From positions 1,674,001-1,738,000 of the forward strand of contig BFBT01000001.1 in the NCBI GenBank assembly GCA_003112755.1: a DNA stretch of 64,000 bases. The letters are read 5' to 3'. Position 1 is the stretch's first letter, and the number at the start of each line of letters is the position of its first letter. This document shows positions 50,091 through 58,539 of the stretch, one piece after another. The notes beneath the pieces are model-generated. The model did no database searches, was not told the DNA's origin, and saw nothing but the letters and a program-made list of their open reading frames with translations. The position numbers and the translations under genes were made by a program. The stretch comes from Lawsonibacter asaccharolyticus. GTDB taxonomy: Bacteria > Bacillota > Clostridia > Oscillospirales > Oscillospiraceae.

Positions 50091-50781
50091 AATTTTAGTG
50101 ATCGAGGATGAAAAAAGTATCAACTATCTGATCGGAACGGTCCTGACAGCCAATGGATATGATGTCATCAAGGCCTATACCGGAACAGAAGCGTGTCAGA
50201 TGCTTGACGCCTACTGCCCTGACTTGATTATTCTGGATCTGGGGCTCCCAGATATGGATGGAGTGGATATCATCCGACGTATTCGAGGGTGGAGCGTTGT
50301 TCCAATTATAGTGGTATCTGCCAGGACCAGAGAACGAGACAAGATCGAAGCATTGGATCTTGGCGCGGACGACTATCTGACCAAACCTTTCGGCGGAGGA
50401 GAACTGCTGGCGCGTATCCGCACCGCTCTGCGCCATACCAGGACGCAAGCCGCCGATCCTGGATTGGCGCGTACAGGGATCTACCGGTGTGGCCGGCTGC
50501 GAGTCGATTTTGACAGCCATCTGGTATGGCTGGGAGAAGAGAACGTGCATCTGACTCAGAGTGAGTATAGGATCGTTGCTCTGTTGACCCAATATGCCGG
50601 AAAAGTTTTGACATATGATTTTATCATTCGAGAGATCTGGGGGCCGAATGCTGTAGGAGATACTCAAAATCTGCGGGCCAATATGGCAAAGATCCGTCGC
50701 AAACTAGAAAAGAACCCGGCGAAACCCCAGTATATTTTTACTGAGGTAGGTGTGGGTTACCGCATGGCAGAAGGAGATTGA
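50071..50781 (+). CDS. KdpE-like OmpR-family response regulator
   Basis: A 236-residue regulator: receiver domain with the acidic pair (VIEDEKS), phospho-acceptor Asp56 in LIILDLGLPDMDG, Thr/Ser switch VVSART and Lys in YLTKPF, then a winged helix (EYRIVALLTQYAGKVLTYDF and VGYRM). Similarity to KdpE is clear. AAGGAGG precedes ATG 50071 inside the kinase gene, so the two are translationally coupled. Targets unknown; the nearest downstream unit is SLH cassette 3, separated by its own terminator-like leader. Confidence 0.88.
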   Translation: MAVIKDKILVIEDEKSINYLIGTVLTANGYDVIKAYTGTEACQMLDAYCPDLIILDLGLPDMDGVDIIRRIRGWSVVPIIVVSARTRERDKIEALDLGADDYLTKPFGGGELLARIRTALRHTRTQAADPGLARTGIYRCGRLRVDFDSHLVWLGEENVHLTQSEYRIVALLTQYAGKVLTYDFIIREIWGPNAVGDTQNLRANMAKIRRKLEKNPAKPQYIFTEVGVGYRMAEGD

Positions 50782-50852
50782 GGTCCCTTGCAAATGAAAA
50801 ACAGCATATTATAATTGTAAGAGATCCAATCATATTCTTGACAAAAAGCGCG

Positions 50853-51124
50853 ATGTCTACCAAAAGTCTACCAAAAAAGGGCGGCGGGAGCCTGGAGTTT
50901 CAGGGCCTCGCCGCCCCTTCTGTTTTCATGTGTCTACCAAATGTCTACCAGGGAAACTTTTTAGGCGTGATCTCAGGGATTTTTCCCTTGATCTTCCCCT
51001 TTTTATAACCAATTCCTCCTGTGTCAGAAGTGTTGTACAGGCATAGTGGGCCGAAATGTTCTAGAAAAGGCCCGGTTTGTCAGAAAACAGCGACTTTTGC
51101 CAATATAAAAAGGAGGAATATCCA
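50853..51124 (+). promoter_or_regulatory. Conserved SLH leader, copy 3
   Basis: As at 6553 and 24831. The hairpin pairs GGGCGGCG (50879-50886) with CGCCGCCC (50909-50916), the most GC-paired version, followed by CTTCTGTTTT, with TCTACC repeats on both sides. AAAAAGGAGG precedes the start. Confidence 0.65.
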
Positions 51125-54100
51125 ATGAGAAACCTGAAGCGTGCTCTCAGCCTGGCTCTGGCTTCCGTTATGCTCCTGGGCATGATGGTCGTGGGCTCCA
51201 GCGCTAAGGGTATCGACGATTTCACCGACAAGGCCGAGATCGTCAATCAGGATGCCGTGGCGGTCACCTCTGCCATCGGCATGTTCGAGGGCTACGAGGA
51301 CGGGTCCTTCGGCCCCGAGAACGTAGTCACCCGCGCCGAGATGGCGGTCATCATCTGCACCATGCTGTATGGTGCCGGTGTGAACGTCAACCAGTTCGCG
51401 GAGACCAATGTGTTCACCGATGTCCCCGCCTGGGCGGAGGGCTATGTGAACCTGTGCTCCAGCCTGGGCATCGTGGCCGGCGTGGGCGAGGGCAAGTTTG
51501 ACCCCAACGCCACCGTGACCACCGCGCAGGCCGTGCTGATGCTGTGCCGCGCCCTGGGCTACTTCCAGAACGCCGCTGACTTCGGCGACAACTGGATGCT
51601 GGCCGCCACTGCCAAGGGCACCGCTCTGGGCCTGTACGGCGACCTGAAGCTGGCCGCCAACGAGGGTCTGACCCGCGACAACGTGGCTGAGCTGGTGTTC
51701 AACGCCCTGACCAAGGCTGTGCCCGTTCAGTACAATGAGCTGCTGGGCGTGTACTACAACGAGAACAAGGGTATCCTGTACTCCCTGACCTACTACTACA
51801 CCGATACCCTGGGCTACAAGAACTTCGACCTGGTCTACAAGACCAACGAGAACACCGATTACGGCCGTCCCGGCACCACCTGGGGCATCGGCTCCTATCG
51901 GATGGACGGCAACCCCTCCGGCGAGGGCAACAAGGAAGGCGTTCTGAATGAGGACGGCTCCCTGATCCCCGAGCGGGTGAAGATGACCTCCGATGATGAG
52001 ATCATCACCGTGGCCGACACCCCCGACTTCACCTACACCGCCAACACCAAGGAGAACGTGATCTACAAGGCCGTTGGCAAGAGCGTGGTGGACGATTACA
52101 CCTGGAATGTCTATGTAGACGGCGATGAGCAGGCTGATCCTGCGATCCCTGACAACGACAAGGACACCGACTACGCCTACACTGCCAAGGGCGCTACCAC
52201 CGAGATCTATGTGGACGACGTGAACGACACCGTCACCGTGGTCATGATCAACCACTACATGGCCGAGGTCACCAAGGTCAAGGACGGCGAAAACACCGTC
52301 CGCGTGCTCAGCAACAAGACCATGACCAACCCCATCGACGAGCGCACCATCATCGCTGACGGCTTTGCCAAGGGCGACTATGTGGTGGTCACCGTGGACG
52401 TGAACGACGATGATGACTCCTTCATCGCCTCCATCGCTGATCCCGAGGCTGTCGAGGGCACCGTGACCCGCGTCAGCAAGGACTCCGACCCCGAGGGCAA
52501 CCAGGGCAGCTATGTGAAGATGGACGATGGCAGCAAGCACACCTATTCCAAGTACACCGCGTCCGACCTGGACGACATCAATGAGGAGCATCCCACTCTG
52601 GACATCTCCTACCGTCTGTATCTGGACCCCAACGGCTATGTGATCGGCTTTAAGGCTCTGGAGGGTTACTACGACAACTATCTGTATGTGCAGGATGCTG
52701 ACGTGTCCCTGAGCACCATCACCGCCAAGGTGGTCTTCACCGACGGCACCGCCAAGACCGTGGAGATCGACGACGAGTATGTCGCTCTGAGCTCCAGCAA
52801 CACCAAGTTCGACACCGATAACGATGGCAAGATCCAGGGTGCCGAGATCACCGCCGCTGTCACCCTGCTGGCCGGCAACGTCTTTGCCTACACTGAGGAC
52901 AACGGCGTCTACACCCTGCGTCAGATCGTGAATATGAACACTACCCGTCCCAGTACCAACCGCTACAAGGACACCCAGGACAAGGCTGAGGATACTGGCG
53001 CCGGGACTGTGACCATCAACAACGACGCCGCCTACATCAAGGCGAACGGCACCTCCTACATCGTGGACGAGCAGACTGCCTTTGTGGATGTGGACGAGAA
53101 GACTCTCTACACTGGCTTCGAGAACGTGCCTGACTACCGCAACGGCACCGGCACCGACTATGTGAAGTTCTGGGCCATCGACAGCACCGATGACGGCGTT
53201 CTGGACGCTGTGTTCATCTATGGCGGCGTGGCCTCCAACAGCAACAAGACCTACTTCTATGTGAAGGATGCCGGCGACTTCGAGACCTACGACAAGAACA
53301 AGACCTACAAGGAGCACAACGTCTACGTGGACGGCGAGCCCACTGCCATGGTCTTCACCCAGAGCGCCCACAACAGCGTCAACGCCAAGGGTGTCTACTG
53401 CGTTGAGACCACCAACGGCGACGGCATCGTCACCTCCGTGACCTACATCGGCACCAACACCAATGGCGTCCAGCAGGCTTACACCAACGATGATGTCAAC
53501 AATGACTTCTACACCGTGAAGGCCGTTGGCTCCCGCAGCTTCTCCCTGAACGACGCCAACCAGGAGCAGCTGACTGTGAACAACGAGACCGTCTATGTTC
53601 TGGCCACCTATGACCTGAAGGACAACAAGAGCACCTATAAGGCTCCCTCTGTGGGCGACGGTTCTCTGGATGACCTGAAGGAGGATGTGAAGAACGACGG
53701 CGACTACTTCACCTATGTCTATGTCGCCAAGACTTCCAACGATGGCAAGACCGCTGACCTGATCTTCATCGAGCAGTGGGAGAAGAAGCCCACCGTTTAC
53801 TCCACTGTGAACTTCGACAACAGCATCCGGACTGTAGTCGACGGCAACAATGACCCTGTCGCCAACGGCGACAAGGTGGCCAACGGCACTGTTCTGACCA
53901 TCACTCCCAATGTTGCCGCTGGTCAGAACGAGGCACTTGTGGTCGAGGCCAACGGCACTGCCGTGACTCCCGACGGCACCGGCGCCTATAAGTACACTGT
54001 GACTGGAAATACCGTTCTGTCTGCTAAGGTCGTTGCACAGAAGATCACTGTTGATCTGGTGATGAACCAGAAGGCCATTGTGGAGATCGACGGCGTGAAG

Positions 54101-54841
54101 TACACTTCTGACGCCAATATCGACCTGGCCGCTGGCGTCCATGACTTCAAAGTGACCTATGCTACTAACGTCCCTGCCTACCTCCAGGGTGAGACCGGCG
54201 ATGCCAAGGTCACTGTGGATGATTTCGGCGGCGGCACGAAGATGATCAATGTGACCGGTTCCGGCACTCTGACTGTCGGCGTGGAGTCCTTTGATCTGAC
54301 CCTGCCCGCTAATGTGACCGGTGCTTGGGATGCCCAGGCTGCTAATGCGAACGCCACTACTGCGGTTCCCAAGGATGCTGTGGTGACCATTACCTATGAG
54401 GCGGCGGACGATACCGCTACCGACTGGGCTTCCGCCACCATTGAGATCAACGGTGTGGCCGAGACTGCCACCATCGCTGCCCAGGGCAATGGCACTGGAA
54501 CCAAGGCTAAGGTGACCTATCAGCTGACCATGACTGAGGACACCACTGTCGGCGACGTGAAGGGAACTCAGAAAACCTACACTGTTACCAGTTCTGTTGC
54601 CGACTATGAGCTCAAAACTGATAAGGAGGAGTATGTGAAGGGTGAGACCGTTAAGGTAACCCTGACCAAGACTACCAACGGTGTAACCGCAAATACTACC
54701 GTTAACAGTGTGACTGCTACTCCTACCATCAGCATCTCCAATGGGAATGTTAAGGCTGGTACTGCGGACACTCCCGAAATTGTGACCTTTGACTTTACAA
54801 TTGCTGCAAATACCGAGCTGACTGCAATGGTCCTGGCCTAA
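51125..54841 (+). CDS. Secreted SLH-domain surface protein, copy 3
   Basis: A 1238-residue protein with the shared signal peptide and three SLH modules (residues 33-198). Residues 1-325 are nearly identical to copy 1 apart from a few changes (LAANEG for LTAEAG; DGNPSG for DGSPSG). Similarity then declines through the middle (for example IYVDDVNDTVTVVMIN against IYVDDVNETVTVVMIN) and disappears in the C-terminal ~400 residues, which here form Ala/Thr/Val-rich beta domains (DGNNDPVANGDKVANGTVLT). No enzyme motif. ATG 51125 follows AGGAGG. Predicted wall-anchored surface layer or adhesin. Confidence 0.88.
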   Translation: MRNLKRALSLALASVMLLGMMVVGSSAKGIDDFTDKAEIVNQDAVAVTSAIGMFEGYEDGSFGPENVVTRAEMAVIICTMLYGAGVNVNQFAETNVFTDVPAWAEGYVNLCSSLGIVAGVGEGKFDPNATVTTAQAVLMLCRALGYFQNAADFGDNWMLAATAKGTALGLYGDLKLAANEGLTRDNVAELVFNALTKAVPVQYNELLGVYYNENKGILYSLTYYYTDTLGYKNFDLVYKTNENTDYGRPGTTWGIGSYRMDGNPSGEGNKEGVLNEDGSLIPERVKMTSDDEIITVADTPDFTYTANTKENVIYKAVGKSVVDDYTWNVYVDGDEQADPAIPDNDKDTDYAYTAKGATTEIYVDDVNDTVTVVMINHYMAEVTKVKDGENTVRVLSNKTMTNPIDERTIIADGFAKGDYVVVTVDVNDDDDSFIASIADPEAVEGTVTRVSKDSDPEGNQGSYVKMDDGSKHTYSKYTASDLDDINEEHPTLDISYRLYLDPNGYVIGFKALEGYYDNYLYVQDADVSLSTITAKVVFTDGTAKTVEIDDEYVALSSSNTKFDTDNDGKIQGAEITAAVTLLAGNVFAYTEDNGVYTLRQIVNMNTTRPSTNRYKDTQDKAEDTGAGTVTINNDAAYIKANGTSYIVDEQTAFVDVDEKTLYTGFENVPDYRNGTGTDYVKFWAIDSTDDGVLDAVFIYGGVASNSNKTYFYVKDAGDFETYDKNKTYKEHNVYVDGEPTAMVFTQSAHNSVNAKGVYCVETTNGDGIVTSVTYIGTNTNGVQQAYTNDDVNNDFYTVKAVGSRSFSLNDANQEQLTVNNETVYVLATYDLKDNKSTYKAPSVGDGSLDDLKEDVKNDGDYFTYVYVAKTSNDGKTADLIFIEQWEKKPTVYSTVNFDNSIRTVVDGNNDPVANGDKVANGTVLTITPNVAAGQNEALVVEANGTAVTPDGTGAYKYTVTGNTVLSAKVVAQKITVDLVMNQKAIVEIDGVKYTSDANIDLAAGVHDFKVTYATNVPAYLQGETGDAKVTVDDFGGGTKMINVTGSGTLTVGVESFDLTLPANVTGAWDAQAANANATTAVPKDAVVTITYEAADDTATDWASATIEINGVAETATIAAQGNGTGTKAKVTYQLTMTEDTTVGDVKGTQKTYTVTSSVADYELKTDKEEYVKGETVKVTLTKTTNGVTANTTVNSVTATPTISISNGNVKAGTADTPEIVTFDFTIAANTELTAMVLA

Positions 54842-54868
54842 GGCGCTTTTAGCTCCTAAAGGCTGAGA

Positions 54869-54900
54869 TGATCCCCCCGGACTGACGTCCGGGGGGATCA
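54869..54900 (+). terminator. Terminator after SLH gene 3
   Basis: A perfect 14-bp stem TGATCCCCCCGGAC/GTCCGGGGGGATCA, loop TGAC, followed by CTGTTTATTTTTATG. Confidence 0.88.
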
Positions 54901-54993
54901 CTGTTTATTTTTATGATTCTTTTGATATCCCCCTGGGGTAATGAGAATATCAAAAGGAAAATGCGGCCCAGGAACATAGAACAAAATTGTGGG

Positions 54994-55776
54994 TCATCTT
55001 TTCAACCCATACAGGGCGAATTCCGAGCCTGGAGCGCAGAGAGTGCCGTCCTTTGGGACAAACTGGACGCTGGAGAGGCTCTCCCAGTCGACCCCCACCA
55101 GAGCCGCACTGTCTGAACCATTCATGACCGCCTTGGAACAGTACCAAACATGGCAGGGCAGACGGTCCGCGGCACCGGGGATAAAAAACCACTCCGCGAA
55201 TCCCGCGGCAAAAAGAGAGTTGGTAAAGGAGAGATACAGGCCGTCTGTCCTGTTGATCCCCCCTGTGTCATACTGGCCCGAACTGACCTGGTTCATCCGC
55301 AGGATAACATTACCCAGAGCTGAGACGCCGCAGATGTGGAAATGGAGCCGCAGCTGGCGGAAACGGCTTTTGTCGATCTCCGGGAAGCTCAAACTGATCA
55401 GACTGCTTTCCTCTGTCAGAGACCATTCCCCCAGCCTGACCCAGCAGTTTTCGCTCCGCAGGGCCGCCGTGTCTGCCTCGTGGGACTGGCTCAGGGCCCT
55501 GATCTGGGCGGCCAGCTCCGTCTTGTCAGCCTTTCCGCTCTCCAGGGCGGAGATGCGCCCCTCCGCCGCCGAGAGGGCGGTCTTGTCAGCCTTCTGCTCC
55601 ACCACGTTGGACAGGCTGTCCACTGCAGATCTGTCGGCCTTCTGGCCCGCCTGCTCCGCCAGGGCGCGGAGCGCCCCGTCCACCCTGGCGTTGTCGGAGT
55701 TGAAGTCCACTCGCTCCACCTTGTCCGCGGCCTCCCACTGGGAGAGCCCATAATACTGCGTCTGTCCGCTTGCCAT
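54994..55776 (-). CDS. Phage tail-fibre-like protein, copy 3 (long)
   Basis: A 260-residue protein with the full architecture. Adaptor (SGQTQYYGLSQWEAADKVER, residues ~1-35), a helical coiled-coil stalk at ~40-110 with repeats KADRSAVDSL, KADKTALSAA and KADKTELAAQ (the KADK heptads typical of trimeric fibre shafts), then a beta-rich head (LGEWSLTEESSLISLSFPEI; ending APGSEFALYGLKR) like receptor-binding tips of Firmicute phages. AGGAGGGA precedes ATG 55776. No capsid, tape-measure, holin or integrase genes nearby. Convergent with SLH gene 3. Biological role unknown. Confidence 0.72.
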   Translation of the reverse strand: MASGQTQYYGLSQWEAADKVERVDFNSDNARVDGALRALAEQAGQKADRSAVDSLSNVVEQKADKTALSAAEGRISALESGKADKTELAAQIRALSQSHEADTAALRSENCWVRLGEWSLTEESSLISLSFPEIDKSRFRQLRLHFHICGVSALGNVILRMNQVSSGQYDTGGINRTDGLYLSFTNSLFAAGFAEWFFIPGAADRLPCHVWYCSKAVMNGSDSAALVGVDWESLSSVQFVPKDGTLCAPGSEFALYGLKR

Positions 55777-55799
55777 AAAAATTCCCTCCTGTCCTGACT

Positions 55800-55820
55800 G
55801 GGCCCGGCAGATCCGGACCC
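55800..55820 (-). promoter_or_regulatory. Leader hairpin of tail-fibre-like gene, copy 3
   Basis: GGGTCCGG/CCGGGCCC stem, identical to those at 11773 and 28802. The surrounding leader up to the motif ATTTGTATTGAAACGTCTCA (55852-55871) is conserved in all three copies. Confidence 0.5.
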
Positions 55821-55986
55821 GCTCAAAACCGGAGGGAAAAGCTGTTTTGTGAGACGTTTCAATACAAATTATGGAAGTGAAGCGGAACTGCGCCCATTTC
55901 CGCCCCGCCTGTGCGGAAGCCCCGGTATTGAGAGAGGCGGCCCGATGGCGGCGCCGCGCCTCCTCCTTCTCTCTGCGGCTCCCATT

Positions 55987-56391
55987 TCACCCGTGCAGGG
56001 CGGACTCCTGTTCCATGGCGGTGAAGAAGGGGACGCCGAGATGGCTGTAAAAGGCCAGATAGATGATGATATCCCTGGGTGCGTGGATGTCGCTGATCTC
56101 AGCGCCGATGTACTTGCCCACCAATCCTCTGGCGACCAGGATGTCCCAGCACTGGTTGGACAGACGCTCAATGCTTTTCGAGATGGTTTTTACCGACTGC
56201 GGCTCCCCGTTTTTGCCACGGAGCAGCACAGCCACTGGAGAATAGATGTCCCGTGTGAAGTGGAGCTCATCGATGGTCTGTCTGTGGGTGAACAGCAGCT
56301 CTGCGGCAATGTCCACAGCACGGGCCAAGGGGCGGGTGTCGATCCCGGCGGCCCCGAAAATAGAGCGGATAACAGTTTCTGTTTTCGTCAT
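55987..56391 (-). CDS. Small protein resembling the Spo0A C-terminal DNA-binding domain
   Basis: A 134-residue, helix-rich protein. The order of segments resembles the Spo0A effector domain: an N-terminal helix (TVIRSIFGAAGIDTRPLARA), a helix pair, then TISKSIERLSNQCWDILV in place of the recognition-helix region (TASRVERAIRHAIEVAW in Bacillus), and a C-terminal helix (APRDIIIYLAFYSHLG). It lacks any receiver domain. The match is by eye and not certain. ATG 56391 has only a weak AGGATAGG site. It follows the tail-fibre-like gene leader; a frameshifted half copy exists at 11960-12158. Possible regulator of the cassette, by context only. Confidence 0.5.
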   Translation of the reverse strand: MTKTETVIRSIFGAAGIDTRPLARAVDIAAELLFTHRQTIDELHFTRDIYSPVAVLLRGKNGEPQSVKTISKSIERLSNQCWDILVARGLVGKYIGAEISDIHAPRDIIIYLAFYSHLGVPFFTAMEQESALHG

Positions 56392-56711
56392 AAAGACCTA
56401 TCCTTTCCCTGGAATATGCCCCTATCATAAAGTAAATTCCGGGAAACAGATGGTAAGAGACATAAAACGACAAAAATCCTCGCAATTCCACCTCCAAAAA
56501 AGACACTTTCGGAAGAGAGCTGGGGCTATGGAGAAGCGCGGGATATGGAGAGCGACCCGGCAGAAAAATGCCCCGTCGTTTGTCACGCCGTACTGGGGCG
56601 CCGCGCCCTGCCTGCGGCGGGGGGCCACATGACGAAAGGGTCCCCTGAACTTTTCCATAGAAGCTGCCTTTTGGAACAGGCCGGGCCGACGGCCTCACTG
56701 TTTGGACGGAA

Positions 56712-56758
56712 CAAAAAAGCCCGGTGACGGAGCGCTCCCGCGCCTCCGTCACCGGGCC
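56712..56758 (-). terminator. Terminator of rlmI
   Basis: A 14-bp stem GCCCGGTGACGGAG/CTCCGTCACCGGGC, followed on the minus strand by TTTTTTG. The rest of 56392-56711 shows no gene. Confidence 0.9.
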
Positions 56759-56770
56759 CTGTCAAAACAG

Positions 56771-57973
56771 TTACTTTTCGTCGCACACCTGGAAGATATA
56801 AAATTTCAGATAATAGGAGTCGTCTGCCGCCCACAGGATGGGATGGTCGGGCGACTGAGTGCGGTATTCCACCTGCCGCAGGCGCTTGTGGACGTTCCGC
56901 GCCGCCTGACCGATGGTCTGGGTGAACAGCTCATAGTCCATGAAGTGGGAGCAGGAGCAGGTGGCCAGAAAGCCCCCGTCCCGGACCAGCTTCATGGCCC
57001 GCAGGTTGATCTCCCGGTATCCCTTGACCGCCTTTTTCACCGAGCTGCGGGACTTTGTGAACGCAGGCGGGTCCAGGATCACCACATCGAATTGCTCCCC
57101 CTGCTGCTCCAGCTGGGGGAGCAGGTCGAACACATCCGCGCAGAGGAACTCCACCCGGTCCTCCAGCCCGTTGAGGGCCGCGTTCTCCCTGGCCTGGGCC
57201 ACCCCAAGCTCGGAGGCGTCCACCCCAATGACGTGCTCCGCCCCGCAGATACCGGCGTTGAGGGCGAAGGAGCCCGTATGGGTGAAGCAGTCCAGCACCC
57301 GGGCGCCCCGGCAGAGCCGCCCCACCGCCTGGCGGTTATACTTCTGGTCCAGGAAGAAGCCGGTCTTCTGGCCGTCCTTCACATCCACGAAGTAGCGGAC
57401 CCCGTTCTCCACGATCTCCACCTTGGTGTCAAAGGGAGCCCCCAGGAAGCCCTTGTACCGTTCCATCCCCTCCTGGAGGCGGACCTTGGCGTCGCTGCGC
57501 TCATAGACGCCCCGGATGGCGATGCCGTCCTGGGCCAGCAGCTCCTTCAGCAGCTCCACGATGGTGACCTTGAAGCGGTCGATGCCCAGAGCTAGGGACT
57601 CTACCACCAGCACGTCGGAGAACTTGTCCACCACCAGCCCCGGCAGGAAGTCCGCCTCCCCGAAAACCAGGCGGCAGCTGCTGGTGTCCACCACCTTTTT
57701 CCGGTACTCCCAGGCGTTTTTCAGCCGCATGAGGAAGAAATCCTCGTTGATCTCCGCGTCCGGGTCCCGGGTGAGCATCCGAACGGTAAGCTTGGAGCGC
57801 CGGTTCAGAAAGCCCTGGCCCAGCGGCCAGCCGTTCTCGCCGCAGACCCGGACCAGGCCGCCGTCCTCCGCCCCCGGCGAGATATCCGCGATCTCATTGT
57901 CATAGACCCAGGGGCCGCCTTTCTGCAGGTTCCGTCCCTCTCCCTTTTTCAGTGTCACAACAGCGTCTGTCAT
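56771..57973 (-). CDS. rlmI: 23S rRNA (cytosine-C5)-methyltransferase, RlmI family
   Basis: A 400-residue protein with an N-terminal PUA-like domain (KKGEGRNLQKGGPWVYDNEI), a central EEHEE domain, and a C-terminal Rossmann methyltransferase (VLDCFTHTGSFALNAGICGA for AdoMet; DVVILDPPAFTKSR catalytic PP motif; LATCSCSHFM with the catalytic Cys). The length fits the RlmI/YwbD family. AGGAGGA precedes ATG 57973. Confidence 0.9.
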   Translation of the reverse strand: MTDAVVTLKKGEGRNLQKGGPWVYDNEIADISPGAEDGGLVRVCGENGWPLGQGFLNRRSKLTVRMLTRDPDAEINEDFFLMRLKNAWEYRKKVVDTSSCRLVFGEADFLPGLVVDKFSDVLVVESLALGIDRFKVTIVELLKELLAQDGIAIRGVYERSDAKVRLQEGMERYKGFLGAPFDTKVEIVENGVRYFVDVKDGQKTGFFLDQKYNRQAVGRLCRGARVLDCFTHTGSFALNAGICGAEHVIGVDASELGVAQARENAALNGLEDRVEFLCADVFDLLPQLEQQGEQFDVVILDPPAFTKSRSSVKKAVKGYREINLRAMKLVRDGGFLATCSCSHFMDYELFTQTIGQAARNVHKRLRQVEYRTQSPDHPILWAADDSYYLKFYIFQVCDEK

Positions 57974-58078
57974 AAAAGTTCCTCCTGCCCAGAGGGGGCA
58001 TTTTCTGTTTTAAGGCATTGCTTCCGAGGCGCGCCGGTGTCCATCATTTCATTTTCCCGCGCAAAAGGTCTTTGCCTT

Positions 58079-58519
58079 TTACCACTCAAAATAGTCGCTC
58101 ACTTGTGTTAAATGAAATACAAATACCCGGCGTAGCATACCATTTTCATCTGGCTGTACATTTTGGTGCATCTCTGTTAGGCGGTACTCTCCCACAAAAT
58201 ACATTGCTTTATCTTTCTTTTCAAAAACAAGAAGATGCTTTTTGTTGGTTCTATGGGACAAAACCTCGATATTTAGATGGTACATATGTTTATTTTCGTC
58301 AGGACTATCCTGATGTCCTCTCCGACCTATCCCGGTGTACATACAGTGGGAATAAGAACCGGTGGGATAAAAATAATCTGTATAGATCTCGCCATCGTTC
58401 ATAAATAGAAGAATAGTATCTGTTTGAGCAGATACTGCGATCCCCTTTTGAGTATCACCGCCCAAAAGGACGCTGATTTCCTGACGAGTGTTGAACTTCT
58501 GTTTAAAAGAGAGCTTCAT
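58079..58519 (-). CDS. Stand-alone ScoMcrA-like SRA-domain protein
   Basis: A 146-residue protein with the pattern of the SRA-like domain found at the N-terminus of type IV McrA-like HNH endonucleases: MYTGIGRRGHQ, then HLLVFEKKDKAMYFVGEYRL, then PDENGMLRRVFVFHL. This domain recognises modified (5-methylcytosine or phosphorothioate) DNA. No HNH nuclease is attached or adjacent. Base composition is clearly more AT-rich than the GC-rich rRNA methyltransferase genes on either side, a sign of recent acquisition. GGGAGGA precedes ATG 58519. It could be a modification sensor, a decoy, or the remnant of a restriction gene. Confidence 0.68.
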   Translation of the reverse strand: MKLSFKQKFNTRQEISVLLGGDTQKGIAVSAQTDTILLFMNDGEIYTDYFYPTGSYSHCMYTGIGRRGHQDSPDENKHMYHLNIEVLSHRTNKKHLLVFEKKDKAMYFVGEYRLTEMHQNVQPDENGMLRRVFVFHLTQVSDYFEW

Positions 58520-58539
58520 GCTTGTCCTCCCTACAAGTG

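Larger units (their letters stand above)
50853..56196 (+). repeat. SLH cassette, copy 3
   Basis: Third copy, again starting at ATGTCTACC 72 bases after the response regulator stop. It shares the longest tracts with copy 1: leader plus SLH codons 1-325 on the left, and everything from the tail-fibre-like adaptor to base 56196 on the right. It is the only copy with an intact Spo0A-C-like gene. Confidence 0.85.

Noticed and set aside
50853..51008. A ~51-codon frame starting MSTKSLPKKGG in all three SLH leaders
   Set aside because: It stays open in all copies, but there is no ribosome binding site, the flanking sequence differs, and the conserved features are direct repeats and a hairpin whose changes preserve base pairing rather than codons.
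51080..54901. A very long open frame on the minus strand opposite SLH gene 3 (and similar ones opposite SLH genes 1 and 2)
   Set aside because: The translation is a monotonous Val/Gly/His/Asp mixture produced by the strong third-position GC bias of the sense gene; it has no ribosome binding site and mirrors the sense codons exactly.
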